A stretch of 64,000 bases of DNA from Lacinutrix sp. 5H-3-7-4 (GTDB lineage: Bacteria > Bacteroidota > Bacteroidia > Flavobacteriales > Flavobacteriaceae), in NCBI RefSeq assembly GCF_000211855.2, contig NC_015638.1:1054001-1118000 (forward strand). Reading direction: 5' to 3'. The notes under the pieces are model-generated. The model was not told where the DNA came from and did not search any database. It saw only the letters and a program-made list of their open reading frames with translations. The translations under genes and the position numbers were made by a program. Position 1 is the stretch's first letter; every line of letters starts with the position of its first letter. Below, in pieces: positions 48,215-56,925 of the stretch.

Positions 48215-49411
48215 TTATTTAATGACTTCTAGCGCCTTTCCAACTTTTACAAAGCCTTTAACAGCTTTATCTAAGTGTTCTTTTTTATGAGCCGCAGAAA
48301 GCTGAACTCTTATTCTCGCTTTTTCTTTTGGCACTACTGGAAAAAAGAACCCTATAACGTATATTCCTTCTTTTAATAGCATATTTGCCATTTTTTGAGA
48401 TAATTTTGCATCATATAACATTACTGGTACAATTGCAGAATCTCCATCTATAATATCGAATCCTGCTGCTTTCATCTCTTTTTTAAAGTAATTAGTATTA
48501 CTTTCTAATTTATCTCTTAAAGTTGTATCGTTTTTTAACATATCGAAAACTTTAATTGAAGCACCTACAATTGCAGGTGCCAATGAGTTAGAAAATAAAT
48601 AGGGTCTTGAACGCTGGCGTAAAAGATCTATAATTTCTTTTTTTGCGGTAGTATATCCTCCCATAGCACCACCCATGGCTTTACCTAATGTTCCTGTTAT
48701 AATATCTATTCTTCCTAATACGCCTTTTTCTTCTAAGGTACCAATTCCTGTTTCACCAATAAAACCTGTGGCATGACACTCATCTATCATTACAAGTGCA
48801 TCATATTTATCTGCTAAGTCACAAATCTCGTCTAAAGGAGCAACTAAGCCATCCATTGAAAACACGCCATCTGTTACTATAATTTTATGTCTTGCTCCGT
48901 TTTCGTTTGCTGCTATAAGTTGTTTTTCTAAATCTGCCATATCATTATTTTGGTAACGATAACGTGCGGCTTTACATAATCTCACACCATCAATTATTGA
49001 GGCATGGTTTAAAGAATCTGAAATTATAGCGTCTTCTTTTCCTAATAATGGCTCAAAAACACCTCCATTTGCATCAAATGCCGCAGCATATAATATTGTG
49101 TCTTCTGTACCGTAAAAGTCTGCTATTTTTTGTTCAAGTTCTTTGTGTATGTCTTGTGTTCCACAAATGAAACGAACAGAACTCATGCCAAATCCATGAG
49201 TATCCATAGCGTCTTTTGCTGCTTGAATTACTTCTGGATGAGATGATAAGCCTAAATAGTTGTTTGCACAAAAGTTTAATACTTTCTCTCCTGTATTTAA
49301 TGTTATTTCTGCTCCCTGTGGAGAGGTTATTATACGCTCTTCTTTATAGAGTCCGTTTTCTTTTATCTCTTGTATTTCTTGTTGTAAGTGTTGTTTAATT
49401 TTACCGTACAT
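48215..49411 (-). CDS. kbl: Glycine C-acetyltransferase (2-amino-3-ketobutyrate CoA ligase)
   Basis: A 398-residue PLP enzyme of the alpha-oxoamine synthase family that interconverts 2-amino-3-ketobutyrate plus CoA and glycine plus acetyl-CoA in threonine breakdown. PLP Lys244 is in [14 protein letters not shown], the Asp and His of [10 protein letters not shown] bind the cofactor, and [11 protein letters not shown] is conserved. The start [13 protein letters not shown] and length match KBL rather than BioF. No tdh gene is in the window. A TAnnTTTG box at 49434-49441 precedes it, so it can be transcribed independently of addA upstream. Confidence 0.94.
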   Translation of the reverse strand: MYGKIKQHLQQEIQEIKENGLYKEERIITSPQGAEITLNTGEKVLNFCANNYLGLSSHPEVIQAAKDAMDTHGFGMSSVRFICGTQDIHKELEQKIADFYGTEDTILYAAAFDANGGVFEPLLGKEDAIISDSLNHASIIDGVRLCKAARYRYQNNDMADLEKQLIAANENGARHKIIVTDGVFSMDGLVAPLDEICDLADKYDALVMIDECHATGFIGETGIGTLEEKGVLGRIDIITGTLGKAMGGAMGGYTTAKKEIIDLLRQRSRPYLFSNSLAPAIVGASIKVFDMLKNDTTLRDKLESNTNYFKKEMKAAGFDIIDGDSAIVPVMLYDAKLSQKMANMLLKEGIYVIGFFFPVVPKEKARIRVQLSAAHKKEHLDKAVKGFVKVGKALEVIK

Positions 49412-49433
49412 ACTTTTGTTTTGATTTATAATG

Positions 49434-49441
49434 CAAATTTA
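49434..49441 (-). promoter_or_regulatory. Predicted promoter -7 box for kbl
   Basis: TAAATTTG on the minus strand, a full TAnnTTTG match 22 nt before the kbl ATG, inside the 37-bp gap after the AddA-like gene. Confidence 0.5.
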
Positions 49442-49448
49442 AAAACAA

Positions 49449-52400
49449 TTAATTATAACTTGTAATTGTAATTTCTTTATTAATATATATTAGTATCTTT
49501 TTTAATATTTTAAAATTCATTTCTTCTAAAATATCTTGATAATCCTGGAGTTGATGTTGGTATTTGGGATTATGTAATCCTGTTTTATAATCTATAATTA
49601 CAACTTCATTTTTTTCGTTAATTACTAAACGATCTGGCCTATATAGTTTTCCTGTTTTAGAAATAATATCTCGTTCATTATATATTGTATAGTTTGAGGT
49701 AAAATAATCTAAAAGCTCTTTGTGGTTAACAATTTCTAATATTGTGTTTTTTAAAACTGCGGCCTGAGTACTATTTATAATACCATTAGACTCAAAATCT
49801 TTTACTGCGAAATCTATATCACTTTCGGTTTTAATATGTTCCATTAAGTCGTGAACCAGGTTCCCTTTTTCTAAGGCGTTTTCTTGTTTTGTATCCCATA
49901 AATAGCCAGAGTTTGTTATTACTTTAATATCATGGTCTTCTTTTGCTGTTGATATAAACTCTTCTTGTTTTAGCGTTTGAATTTTTTGTTGCTTGGGTTC
50001 ACTTTTTGGTTTTTCTGCTTTGCCAAAACTGTAAGTTGTTTTTTCATTATCCCAAATAGAAATACTCATTAAATAGTTAATTAATAAACCCGAATATGAT
50101 TTTAAATTTACATCTCCTTTTTTATTAATATCTCTTTTTCCTATTACGTGCAACTGCTCTACTGGCCTTGTTAAAGCAACGTATAATAAATTTAAACTAT
50201 CAAGCTCTAACGCTCCTTGATGCTTAATATGTATTTGATTTCCTTGTTCTCCATATGTTTCGAATGCTTTACTATAATTTAGCAATGCGTAATTAAATCC
50301 GTTAAATTGTTCTGGATTTAAATTAAACCATTCTTTAGGTTCTATGTCTTCGTATATATTTATTTCGGCATAAGGAAAAATTACAACAGGAAACTCTAAA
50401 CCTTTTGATTTATGAATTGTCATTATTTGAATGGCATCTTGCTCTTGTGGTGAAACAATACTAAGCTTCTCTTTTTTTGAATTAAAATAATCTAAAAATG
50501 CAGATAAGTCTGAAATATTTTTTTGTGAATATTCTAAAACAACATCAAGATAATATTGAATATATGCGTTTGATACGTTTACCAAGTTAAATCGCCTTAC
50601 TATTGTTTCGGCCAAATCAAACAAGCCTAACTGTATTAAATTATTTGGATTTACATAAATATTAAATCGCTCAAAACTTTGAAAATAGGCTTCAAGTGAC
50701 AAATTCATATTGGTTATAAAATATGTGTGTTTATCTTCTATATTATACTTTTCTGCTATAAAATTTAAGATATCTACTTTACATTCTATATTATTTGGGT
50801 TGAGCAAAAGCGTGAGTATATTATTAATAAAGCGTACTTCGGGAGCACTATTAATTAACATTGTCTCACTAGATGTAATTTGTATACCTTTACTATTTAA
50901 ATATTCTGCAATTGCAATACCATGTTTCTTTTTTCTTACTAAAATTGATATGTCTTTTAAATTGTACCCTTGCTCTTGACAGCTAATTATAGTATTTAAA
51001 ACATGTTCTGTATAAACTTTATCTTTATCTTCTTCCTCATCAAAATCTATAAAGTTTAAACTCACAAAACCAGTTGTATTATTTGAAGGTTTTTGATGAG
51101 ATTGCTGGTATAAGTTGCTATAGTCTTCATTTATAAACGCCATAGAGGCAACATGTTTAAAAAATGAATTATTAAAATTTACAATAGTTTCTAAACTTCT
51201 AAAATTTGACTCTAAGTTTTTTACTTCTTGGTCTATAAAAAACGGTGAGTTTTGTTTATTAAAAAGCGCCATAAATTGCTCTGCTTTTCCACCACGCCAT
51301 CTGTATATTGCTTGTTTGGCATCACCAACAATCATTGCAGAACCTTTTTCGGCTTTCATGTTTTCACCAGATAATGTATTATCTATTAATGGTATTAAGT
51401 TTTCCCATTGCATTTGCGAGGTATCCTGAAACTCGTCTATAAAATAATGCTTAAACTTTTCTCCCATTCGTTCATAGATAAAAGGTGTTGGCTGCCCTTT
51501 TATTTCTTTACTAATTATAGCATTAAATTCACTTATTAGCATTTTACTTTCTTCTGCCTTAATTGCTAAAAGTTCTTTGTTTATTGCAGATAAAACAGAT
51601 AATGGTGTGAGATTTTTATAAATTGCTTTTGGTAATAAGTAACGTTCTGGCAAAAGTTTTGAAGCATAAAAAAGTGTCTTCAATTCATCTATAATATTAT
51701 CTATACTCTGCTTAGTTTCTTTAGTAGCTTTACCACCATAGTAACTTTCCTTTTCTAGGTTTTTTACCAATCTACCCTCAAAAAGCAAATCTTTAATTTT
51801 AAGATTTTTCATTTTTATAAAATGATTTGGTAAATCAGTATTATTAAAATGGTTATGAGGTATATTATTAGTTTCAATCAAATTAAGAGCTTTTTCTGCA
51901 ATAGCTAAACAATTGTCTTCTACCTCTTGAATGATTTTCTTTAAGTTAAACTTTAAAGCCTTAAAATCTTCTAATGTTTTATTTTCTAAACTCTTTACAA
52001 ATTCTAAGTCACTTTCTTTAATAAGAAGTTTCGCAATTTTGTTAAAATCTAATGCGACATCCCAACTTTTATCATCATCTGCCTTTTCAATCGCAAAATC
52101 AACCAATACTTTAGTAAGCGCTTTATTGGCTCCTGCTTTAGCAATTAAACGGTCTACAGCTTCACTTAAAATAGAATCTGTATCTAATTCTACTTCAAAA
52201 TTTAGAGGTAATTTTAAATCATGAGCAAAGGTTCTAATTAACCTGTGATTAAAACCATCTATAGTAGAAATATCGAAAGCAGCATAATTATGCATTATGG
52301 TTTGTAAAATTATCTCTGCTTTTTTTTGAAGCGCCTTGTGCTCCATTTCTAATTCTTGTGCAATATCAAAAAACATTGCGTGCGGCTCGTTTAAATTATG

Positions 52401-52607
52401 TGTAGATGAAAAAACATTTAGCATCTCTAAAATTCTAGCTTTCATTTCTCCAACAGCCTTATTGGTAAAAGTAATTGCCAAAATATTTTTAAACTGATAA
52501 TTGCTTGAGGTTGAGAATAAAATTTTAAGATACTCTTTAACTAATGTATAGGTTTTTCCACTACCAGCAGATGCATTATAAACTTGAAAAGAAGACTTGT
52601 AAGACAT
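49449..52607 (-). CDS. UvrD-family helicase-nuclease (AddA/RecB-like)
   Basis: A 1052-residue superfamily 1 helicase with a C-terminal nuclease. Walker A NASAGSGKTYTL begins at residue 11, followed by ILAITFTNKAVGEMKARI (motif Ia), DEFQDTS (Walker B), GDAKQAIYRWRGG (motif III region), IMTIHKSKGLEFPVVIFPYA (motif V) and LNLLYVALTRPVEQLHVIG (motif VI). The nuclease signature is VVIIDYKTGLHNPKYQHQL. It resembles AddA/exonuclease V beta and likely pairs with the AddB-like protein at 43837. Inferred role: double-strand break end processing. Confidence 0.92.
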   Translation of the reverse strand: MSYKSSFQVYNASAGSGKTYTLVKEYLKILFSTSSNYQFKNILAITFTNKAVGEMKARILEMLNVFSSTHNLNEPHAMFFDIAQELEMEHKALQKKAEIILQTIMHNYAAFDISTIDGFNHRLIRTFAHDLKLPLNFEVELDTDSILSEAVDRLIAKAGANKALTKVLVDFAIEKADDDKSWDVALDFNKIAKLLIKESDLEFVKSLENKTLEDFKALKFNLKKIIQEVEDNCLAIAEKALNLIETNNIPHNHFNNTDLPNHFIKMKNLKIKDLLFEGRLVKNLEKESYYGGKATKETKQSIDNIIDELKTLFYASKLLPERYLLPKAIYKNLTPLSVLSAINKELLAIKAEESKMLISEFNAIISKEIKGQPTPFIYERMGEKFKHYFIDEFQDTSQMQWENLIPLIDNTLSGENMKAEKGSAMIVGDAKQAIYRWRGGKAEQFMALFNKQNSPFFIDQEVKNLESNFRSLETIVNFNNSFFKHVASMAFINEDYSNLYQQSHQKPSNNTTGFVSLNFIDFDEEEDKDKVYTEHVLNTIISCQEQGYNLKDISILVRKKKHGIAIAEYLNSKGIQITSSETMLINSAPEVRFINNILTLLLNPNNIECKVDILNFIAEKYNIEDKHTYFITNMNLSLEAYFQSFERFNIYVNPNNLIQLGLFDLAETIVRRFNLVNVSNAYIQYYLDVVLEYSQKNISDLSAFLDYFNSKKEKLSIVSPQEQDAIQIMTIHKSKGLEFPVVIFPYAEINIYEDIEPKEWFNLNPEQFNGFNYALLNYSKAFETYGEQGNQIHIKHQGALELDSLNLLYVALTRPVEQLHVIGKRDINKKGDVNLKSYSGLLINYLMSISIWDNEKTTYSFGKAEKPKSEPKQQKIQTLKQEEFISTAKEDHDIKVITNSGYLWDTKQENALEKGNLVHDLMEHIKTESDIDFAVKDFESNGIINSTQAAVLKNTILEIVNHKELLDYFTSNYTIYNERDIISKTGKLYRPDRLVINEKNEVVIIDYKTGLHNPKYQHQLQDYQDILEEMNFKILKKILIYINKEITITSYN

Positions 52608-52812
52608 TAATTAAATTTTAGTACAAGATAAAAACAAATCACGTGACAAAAGTCTATTTTGAAATTTTTAAATCGAAAATTAAAACATTTCAATATCACG
52701 ATGTTAAAGTATTATTAAAAGGAAAAACTTAGCCCGATTATAATTTTTAATTGAAATGTTAAAGTATTAAATTTACGTTCAAAGAATTATTAACCAAAAA
52801 ACATAAAAAATT

Positions 52813-53421
52813 ATGGCTTTCGAATTACCGAAATTAAAATATGCATACGACGCATTAGAACCAAATATTGATGCGCGTACAATGGAAATACATCATACTA
52901 AACACCACAATGGTTATACAACAAAATTAAATAACGCTATTGAGGGTACAGAGTTAGAAGGAAAAACTATAGAGAATATTCTTTTAAACTTGGACATGGA
53001 AAACAAAGCTGTTAGAAATAATGGTGGTGGTTTTTATAATCACTCTTTATTTTGGGATGTAATGAATCCTGAAGATAAAGGACGTTTATCTGGCGAATTA
53101 AAAGATGCTATTGAAGCAGAGTTTGAATCTGTAGATGCTTTTAAAGATGCTTTTAGTAAAGCTGCAGCAACACAGTTTGGTTCTGGTTGGGCTTGGTTGT
53201 GCGTGCACAAAGGAGGAAAAGTAGAAGTTTGTTCTACACCAAACCAAGATAACCCATTAATGCCTGGCGTAACTTGTGGAGGAACACCAATTTTAGGTTT
53301 AGATGTTTGGGAACATGCCTACTATTTAAATTACCAAAACAGAAGACCAGATTATATTGATGCTTTTTTTAAAGTAATTAACTGGAACGAAGTTGAAAGA
53401 CGCTACGCAGAAGCTAAATAA
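52813..53421 (+). CDS. sodA: Superoxide dismutase (Mn/Fe family)
   Basis: A 202-residue cytoplasmic superoxide dismutase. Metal ligands are His27 (MEIHHTKHH), His77 (NHSLFW), Asp164 and His168 ([10 protein letters not shown]). The [11 protein letters not shown] segment and the Gln in [11 protein letters not shown] match the Mn-type pattern rather than Fe-type, so Mn or cambialistic use is likely. A near-consensus TAAATTTA box lies about 38 nt upstream. A strong terminator follows at 53439. It is divergent from the AddA-like gene and converges with purF across the region holding the two small-RNA-like elements. Confidence 0.95.
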   Translation: MAFELPKLKYAYDALEPNIDARTMEIHHTKHHNGYTTKLNNAIEGTELEGKTIENILLNLDMENKAVRNNGGGFYNHSLFWDVMNPEDKGRLSGELKDAIEAEFESVDAFKDAFSKAAATQFGSGWAWLCVHKGGKVEVCSTPNQDNPLMPGVTCGGTPILGLDVWEHAYYLNYQNRRPDYIDAFFKVINWNEVERRYAEAK

Positions 53422-53438
53422 TTTATTTCAACAAAATC

Positions 53439-53477
53439 AAAAAAAGCAGATTCTAATAATTAGAATCTGCTTTTTTT
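53439..53477 (+). terminator. Rho-independent terminator after sodA
   Basis: A 10-bp perfect stem gcagattcta / tagaatctgc with loop ataat (53446-53470), A run before and seven T after. It can also stop transcripts coming from the minus strand. Confidence 0.9.
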
Positions 53478-53511
53478 ATACTTATAATTCTCTTTTATAC
53501 TCAGTTTATAA

Positions 53512-53586
53512 AATAAAAAAGCCGGACGAGAGTCCAGCTTTTTTGCCCCAAATCTACCATGAACTTAACCTACTTATGTTATGGTA
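53512..53586 (-). ncRNA. Small-RNA-like element, copy 1 of 2
   Basis: A 75-bp element repeated at 53749-53823 with one base changed. Minus-strand RNA reads: 5' hairpin (UACCAU ... AUGGUA, inner AAC/GUU and UAA/UUA, loop GUAGG), linker GAUUUGGGGCAAAAAA, then the terminator stem GCUGGAC / GUCCGGC with loop UCUC and a U run. In this copy the terminator has a U-G pair at the position that is U-A in copy 2; the plus-strand RNA would have a C-A mismatch, so the minus strand is the sense strand. A TATATTTG box lies 4 nt upstream. Possibly a member of the Flavo-1 motif; not verified. Confidence 0.7.
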
Positions 53587-53748
53587 AGCTCAAATATAAC
53601 GAGAACAAATTTGATTTATTGTTTTTTTTAGATAAATGGTAAAAATATCTGATAAAGTGCATTTTATCGATGCTACTGAATGTATTAATTTTCAATTAGT
53701 TAAAGTGTTGCGTATATACTATCACTTATAAAAAATTAACTATAAAGC
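53587..53748. other. Spacer between the two small-RNA elements
   Basis: A 162-bp AT-rich spacer with no gene. It begins with the predicted -7 box for copy 1. The rest shows no reading frame with a plausible start and no further hairpin I would report. With the flanking elements it makes up most of the 485-bp gene-free region between sodA and purF. Confidence 0.6.
53591..53598 (-). promoter_or_regulatory. Predicted -7 box for small-RNA element copy 1
   Basis: TATATTTG (full TAnnTTTG match), exactly 4 nt before the first base of the element on the minus strand. No TTG at -33. Confidence 0.55.
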
Positions 53749-53823
53749 AATAAAAAAGCTGGACGAGAGTCCAGCTTTTTTGCCCCAAATCTACCATGAA
53801 CTTAACCTACTTATGTTATGGTA
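53749..53823 (-). ncRNA. Small-RNA-like element, copy 2 of 2
   Basis: Identical to copy 1 over 75 bp except t53760 (c53523 in copy 1). The terminator stem here is a perfect 7 bp (GCUGGAC / GUCCAGC) followed by a U run. The predicted promoter is better than that of copy 1: TTG, 18-nt spacer, TACATTTA, then 4 nt to the element. It lies 83 nt after the purF stop on the same strand, so it might alternatively act as a purF 3' end, but the promoter and duplicate argue for separate transcription. Confidence 0.72.
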
Positions 53824-53827
53824 TATT

Positions 53828-53856
53828 TAAATGTATGGCTATTTTAGATTATGCAA
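53828..53856 (-). promoter_or_regulatory. Predicted promoter for small-RNA element copy 2
   Basis: On the minus strand TTG (53854-53856), an 18-nt spacer and TACATTTA (53828-53835; TAnnTTTG with the last base A), ending 4 nt before the element, the same distance as in copy 1. Confidence 0.6.
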
Positions 53857-53906
53857 AAATGTTTTAGATTAAAATCATTATTCATGGTTTAAGTGATTAA
53901 CATTGG

Positions 53907-55805
53907 TTAATATGCACGCTCTTTATTTCCTTCAAAAAAGTTAATAAATGCTCGGTTTACAACTCTATTTCCTCCAACGGTTGGATAATTTCCTGTAAAG
54001 TACCAATCGCCTAAATTTTTAGGACAAGCTTTATGTAAATTTTCTACTGGTTGGAATATTATTTCTACTTCTGCATTTACAGTTTCATCACTTAACAATT
54101 GTGAGATTTTAGCCGAAATTTCTTCGGTTGTAAATTGATCGTAAATTTCATTTACAAAGTTCTTTACATCTTTATCTTCTAAATGTTCTTGAGCTTTACA
54201 TTTATGGTATACAGTTTCTACTAAATCATATTTTCCCGCTTCTTTTAACAATTCTAAAGCAGCATTAAAAGCTACTAATGTTTCTAAATTTGCCATATCA
54301 ATACCATAGCAATCAGGAAAACGAATTTGTGGAGCAGATGATACAACTACTATTTTTTTAGGATGTAGCCTATCCATCATTTTAATAATACTCTTTTTTA
54401 GTGTTGTGCCACGAACAATACTATCGTCAATAATTACTAAATTATCTGTAGGTTTAATTACACCGTATGTAACATCATAAACGTGAGCAACCAAATCATC
54501 TCGGCTACTATCTTCAGTAATAAACGTTCTTAATTTTACGTCTTTTATTGCTATTTTTTCTATACGAGGTCTTTCTTCTAAAATATCTATAACCTGTTGT
54601 TTGCTTAATTTACCGTCACCATCTAAAATAGCTTGAGTTTTACGTTCATTTAAATGCTCTTCTACAGTTTCTATCATACCATAAAAAGAGGTTTCGGCTG
54701 TATTTGGAATGTAAGAAAAAACAGAGTTTGCTGTATCGTTATTAATAGCTTTTAAAACTTTTGGCATTAAAAGTCTACCTAACATTTTACGTTCTTGATA
54801 AATTTCAGCATCACTACCTCTAGAAAAATAAATACGTTCAAACGAGCATGCTTTACGTTCTAAAGGCTCTAGAATTTCTTCAATAGATACTTCTCCAGAT
54901 TTTTTAGTAATAATAGCGTGACCTGGATCTAACTCTTTAACATCGTTAAAATCTACATTAAAAACAGTTTGTATCACTGGTCTTTCTGATGCTACAACAA
55001 CGACTTCATCATCTTTATAATAATATGCTGGACGAATTCCTGCCGGATCTCTTAATACAAAAGAATCTCCATGACCAAGCAATCCTGCCATTGCATAACC
55101 ACCATCCCAATTTTTAGCAGCTCTACGTAATATTTTTGCTACGTTTAAACGCTCTGCTATTAATGGTGAGCATTCATTTTTTTTATATCCTTCTTTTTTT
55201 AATTTTTTGTAAATTTTACTAACAGCATCATCAAGAAAATGTCCAATTTTCTCCATTATAGTAATGGTGTCTGTATATTCTTTTGGGTGTTGACCAAGCT
55301 CTACTAGATTAGCAAATAATTCTTTAACATTAGTCATATTAAAGTTACCTGCTAAAATTAGGTTTCTATGCTGCCAATTATTTTGGCGTAAAAAAGGATG
55401 TACACTTTCTACACTATTTTTACCAAATGTACCATAACGCACATGACCTAAAAGTACTTCTCCTATATATGGTATTTTACTTTTTTGCAGTGCTACACTT
55501 TCATTATACTCTGGATGTGCAACAAGTTCATTATTTATACGCTCATTAATTTGGGCAAAAATATCTTGAATAGGTTGCTGTTGTATAGATCTAACGCGAC
55601 TTATATAACGTTCTCCTGGTTTAGTGTCTAATTTTATACTAGCAAATCCTGCACCATCCTGACCTCGATTATGCTGCTTTTCCATCATTAAATACATTTT
55701 ATTTACTCCGTAAAATGCACTTCCATATTTTTCTTTATAGAATTCTAATGGTTTTAAAAGTCTAATATGTGCAATACCGCACTCGTGTTTTAAAGCATCA
55801 CTCAT
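53907..55805 (-). CDS. PurF-type amidophosphoribosyltransferase, long form
   Basis: A 632-residue class II glutamine amidotransferase fused to a PRTase domain, the arrangement of PurF, which makes phosphoribosylamine in purine synthesis. The nucleophile Cys9 follows eight residues (MSDALKHE) that would have to be removed. The N-terminal domain has NRGQDGAGFASI and GHVRYGTFGKNS; the PRPP motif is VIIDDSIVRGTTLKKS. It is over 100 residues longer than classical PurF (about 470-510), with extra sequence mostly after the PRTase core. It may be a second paralogue, so I leave the symbol empty. Its leader is CA-rich and preceded by two palindromes. Confidence 0.85.
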   Translation of the reverse strand: MSDALKHECGIAHIRLLKPLEFYKEKYGSAFYGVNKMYLMMEKQHNRGQDGAGFASIKLDTKPGERYISRVRSIQQQPIQDIFAQINERINNELVAHPEYNESVALQKSKIPYIGEVLLGHVRYGTFGKNSVESVHPFLRQNNWQHRNLILAGNFNMTNVKELFANLVELGQHPKEYTDTITIMEKIGHFLDDAVSKIYKKLKKEGYKKNECSPLIAERLNVAKILRRAAKNWDGGYAMAGLLGHGDSFVLRDPAGIRPAYYYKDDEVVVVASERPVIQTVFNVDFNDVKELDPGHAIITKKSGEVSIEEILEPLERKACSFERIYFSRGSDAEIYQERKMLGRLLMPKVLKAINNDTANSVFSYIPNTAETSFYGMIETVEEHLNERKTQAILDGDGKLSKQQVIDILEERPRIEKIAIKDVKLRTFITEDSSRDDLVAHVYDVTYGVIKPTDNLVIIDDSIVRGTTLKKSIIKMMDRLHPKKIVVVSSAPQIRFPDCYGIDMANLETLVAFNAALELLKEAGKYDLVETVYHKCKAQEHLEDKDVKNFVNEIYDQFTTEEISAKISQLLSDETVNAEVEIIFQPVENLHKACPKNLGDWYFTGNYPTVGGNRVVNRAFINFFEGNKERAY

Positions 55806-55833
55806 TGTTGTTGTGTTGTGAGTTGTTGTTAAT

Positions 55834-55860
55834 TATAGCTATAAAATTTAGTCGCTAAAT
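55834..55860 (-). promoter_or_regulatory. Two palindromes in the purF upstream region
   Basis: tatagctata (55834-55843) and atttag-tcg-ctaaat (55846-55860) lie back to back, 29-55 nt before the purF ATG and over the most likely -7 region (TAAATTTT on the minus strand). They could form an operator, but no regulator is known to me for this site. Confidence 0.35.
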
Positions 55861-55897
55861 TTATTTATTAATTTCTAAATTATAATTCTGGTGAAAT

Positions 55898-55926
55898 AAA
55901 AAACGCGCTCAATATCGAGCGCGTAA
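55898..55926 (-). terminator. Rho-independent terminator after the PfkB kinase gene
   Basis: An 8-bp stem acgcgctc / gagcgcgt (55903-55924) with a 6-nt loop, beginning 4 nt after the stop and followed by a T run on the minus strand. Confidence 0.85.
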
Positions 55927-55928
55927 AT

Positions 55929-56858
55929 TTATTTTAATTCTATTTCGAATTGTGTTAAATCCTTGAATTGTTGTAGACGCTCAAATATTTCTTCGTCTGT
56001 TAGCGTTAGCATACGCTCGGTTCCAAATTTCTCGACACAAAACGATGCTAATGCAGACCCATAAATAACTGCATTTTTCATGTTTTCAAAAGAGATATTT
56101 CTTGTTTTTGCTATATATCCGGCAAAACCTCCTGCAAATGTGTCTCCTGCTCCAGTTGGATCAAAAACTTCTGCTAATGGTAAAGCTGGTGCATAAAACA
56201 TATTACCATCGTTAAAAAGTAATGCGCCATGTTCTCCTTTTTTAATTACAACGTATTGTGGTCCCATTTCATGAATTTTCTTAGCCGCATTGACTAAAGA
56301 ATATTCTCCAGATAACTGGCGAGCTTCCTCATCGTTAATTGTAATAACATCTACATTTTTTAATACTGCTTTTAAATCATCCATAGCAATATCCATCCAG
56401 AAATTCATGGTGTCTAAAATTGCTAGTTTTGGTTTTTTAGACATTTGGTCTAAAACACTTTGCTGCGTAAGTGGATGTAGATTTCCAAGCATCACAATTT
56501 CTGCATCCTTATAACTTTCTGGAACTACAGGTGTAAAATGTTCTAATACGTTTAACTCTGTTGCCAAAGTGTCCCTAGAATTCATATCGTTATGATATTT
56601 TCCACTCCAAAAGAAAGTTTTTCCATCTTTTACAATTTCTACTCCTTCTATATCAATATTTCTATTTGTTAATAGATCTAAATATTCCTGCGGAAAATCG
56701 CCTCCAACTACAGATACTGCTGCTGCATCTACATTATTAAAATTTGAAGCAGATAAACCTATATAAGTTGCTGCTCCTCCAAGAATTTTATCGGTTTTAC
56801 CAAAAGGTGTTTCTATAGCGTCAAAAGCTACCGTACCTACTATTACTAATTTGCTCAT
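55929..56858 (-). CDS. PfkB family carbohydrate/nucleoside kinase
   Basis: A 309-residue ribokinase-fold kinase. The PfkB signature 2 DPTGAGDTFAGGFAGY carries the catalytic base Asp239, and GGAATYIGLSASNFNNVDA is the N-terminal substrate segment. EEARQL and KKGEHGALLF are conserved. Substrate (sugar or nucleoside) cannot be fixed from sequence. Lying between the PurF-type gene and an RNase H/purN pair on the same strand, a nucleoside role is possible but only inferred. A TATATTTG box at 56881 and a terminator bracket it as a single-gene unit. Confidence 0.88.
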   Translation of the reverse strand: MSKLVIVGTVAFDAIETPFGKTDKILGGAATYIGLSASNFNNVDAAAVSVVGGDFPQEYLDLLTNRNIDIEGVEIVKDGKTFFWSGKYHNDMNSRDTLATELNVLEHFTPVVPESYKDAEIVMLGNLHPLTQQSVLDQMSKKPKLAILDTMNFWMDIAMDDLKAVLKNVDVITINDEEARQLSGEYSLVNAAKKIHEMGPQYVVIKKGEHGALLFNDGNMFYAPALPLAEVFDPTGAGDTFAGGFAGYIAKTRNISFENMKNAVIYGSALASFCVEKFGTERMLTLTDEEIFERLQQFKDLTQFEIELK

Positions 56859-56880
56859 AAAAGCGTTTTAATTTAAGCGG

Positions 56881-56888
56881 CAAATATA
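56881..56888 (-). promoter_or_regulatory. Predicted promoter -7 box for the PfkB kinase gene
   Basis: TATATTTG on the minus strand, a full TAnnTTTG match 22 nt before the ATG. Confidence 0.5.
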
Positions 56889-56925
56889 CGATTTTTATAC
56901 AGTTTTAAATTATTTAATATAATTC

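Noticed and set aside
53538-53553. TAGATTTG inside the small-RNA element read as a -7 box
   Set aside because: It lies within the proposed transcript just before the terminator; a promoter there would give only a terminator hairpin. The boxes 4 nt upstream of the element fit better.
53393-53587. 64-codon frame across the sodA end and small-RNA copy 1
   Set aside because: It begins inside sodA and runs through a terminator; no coding character.
53512-53823. CRISPR-like repeat pair
   Set aside because: Only two copies, 75 bp long, 162-bp spacer, internal terminator, and no cas genes.
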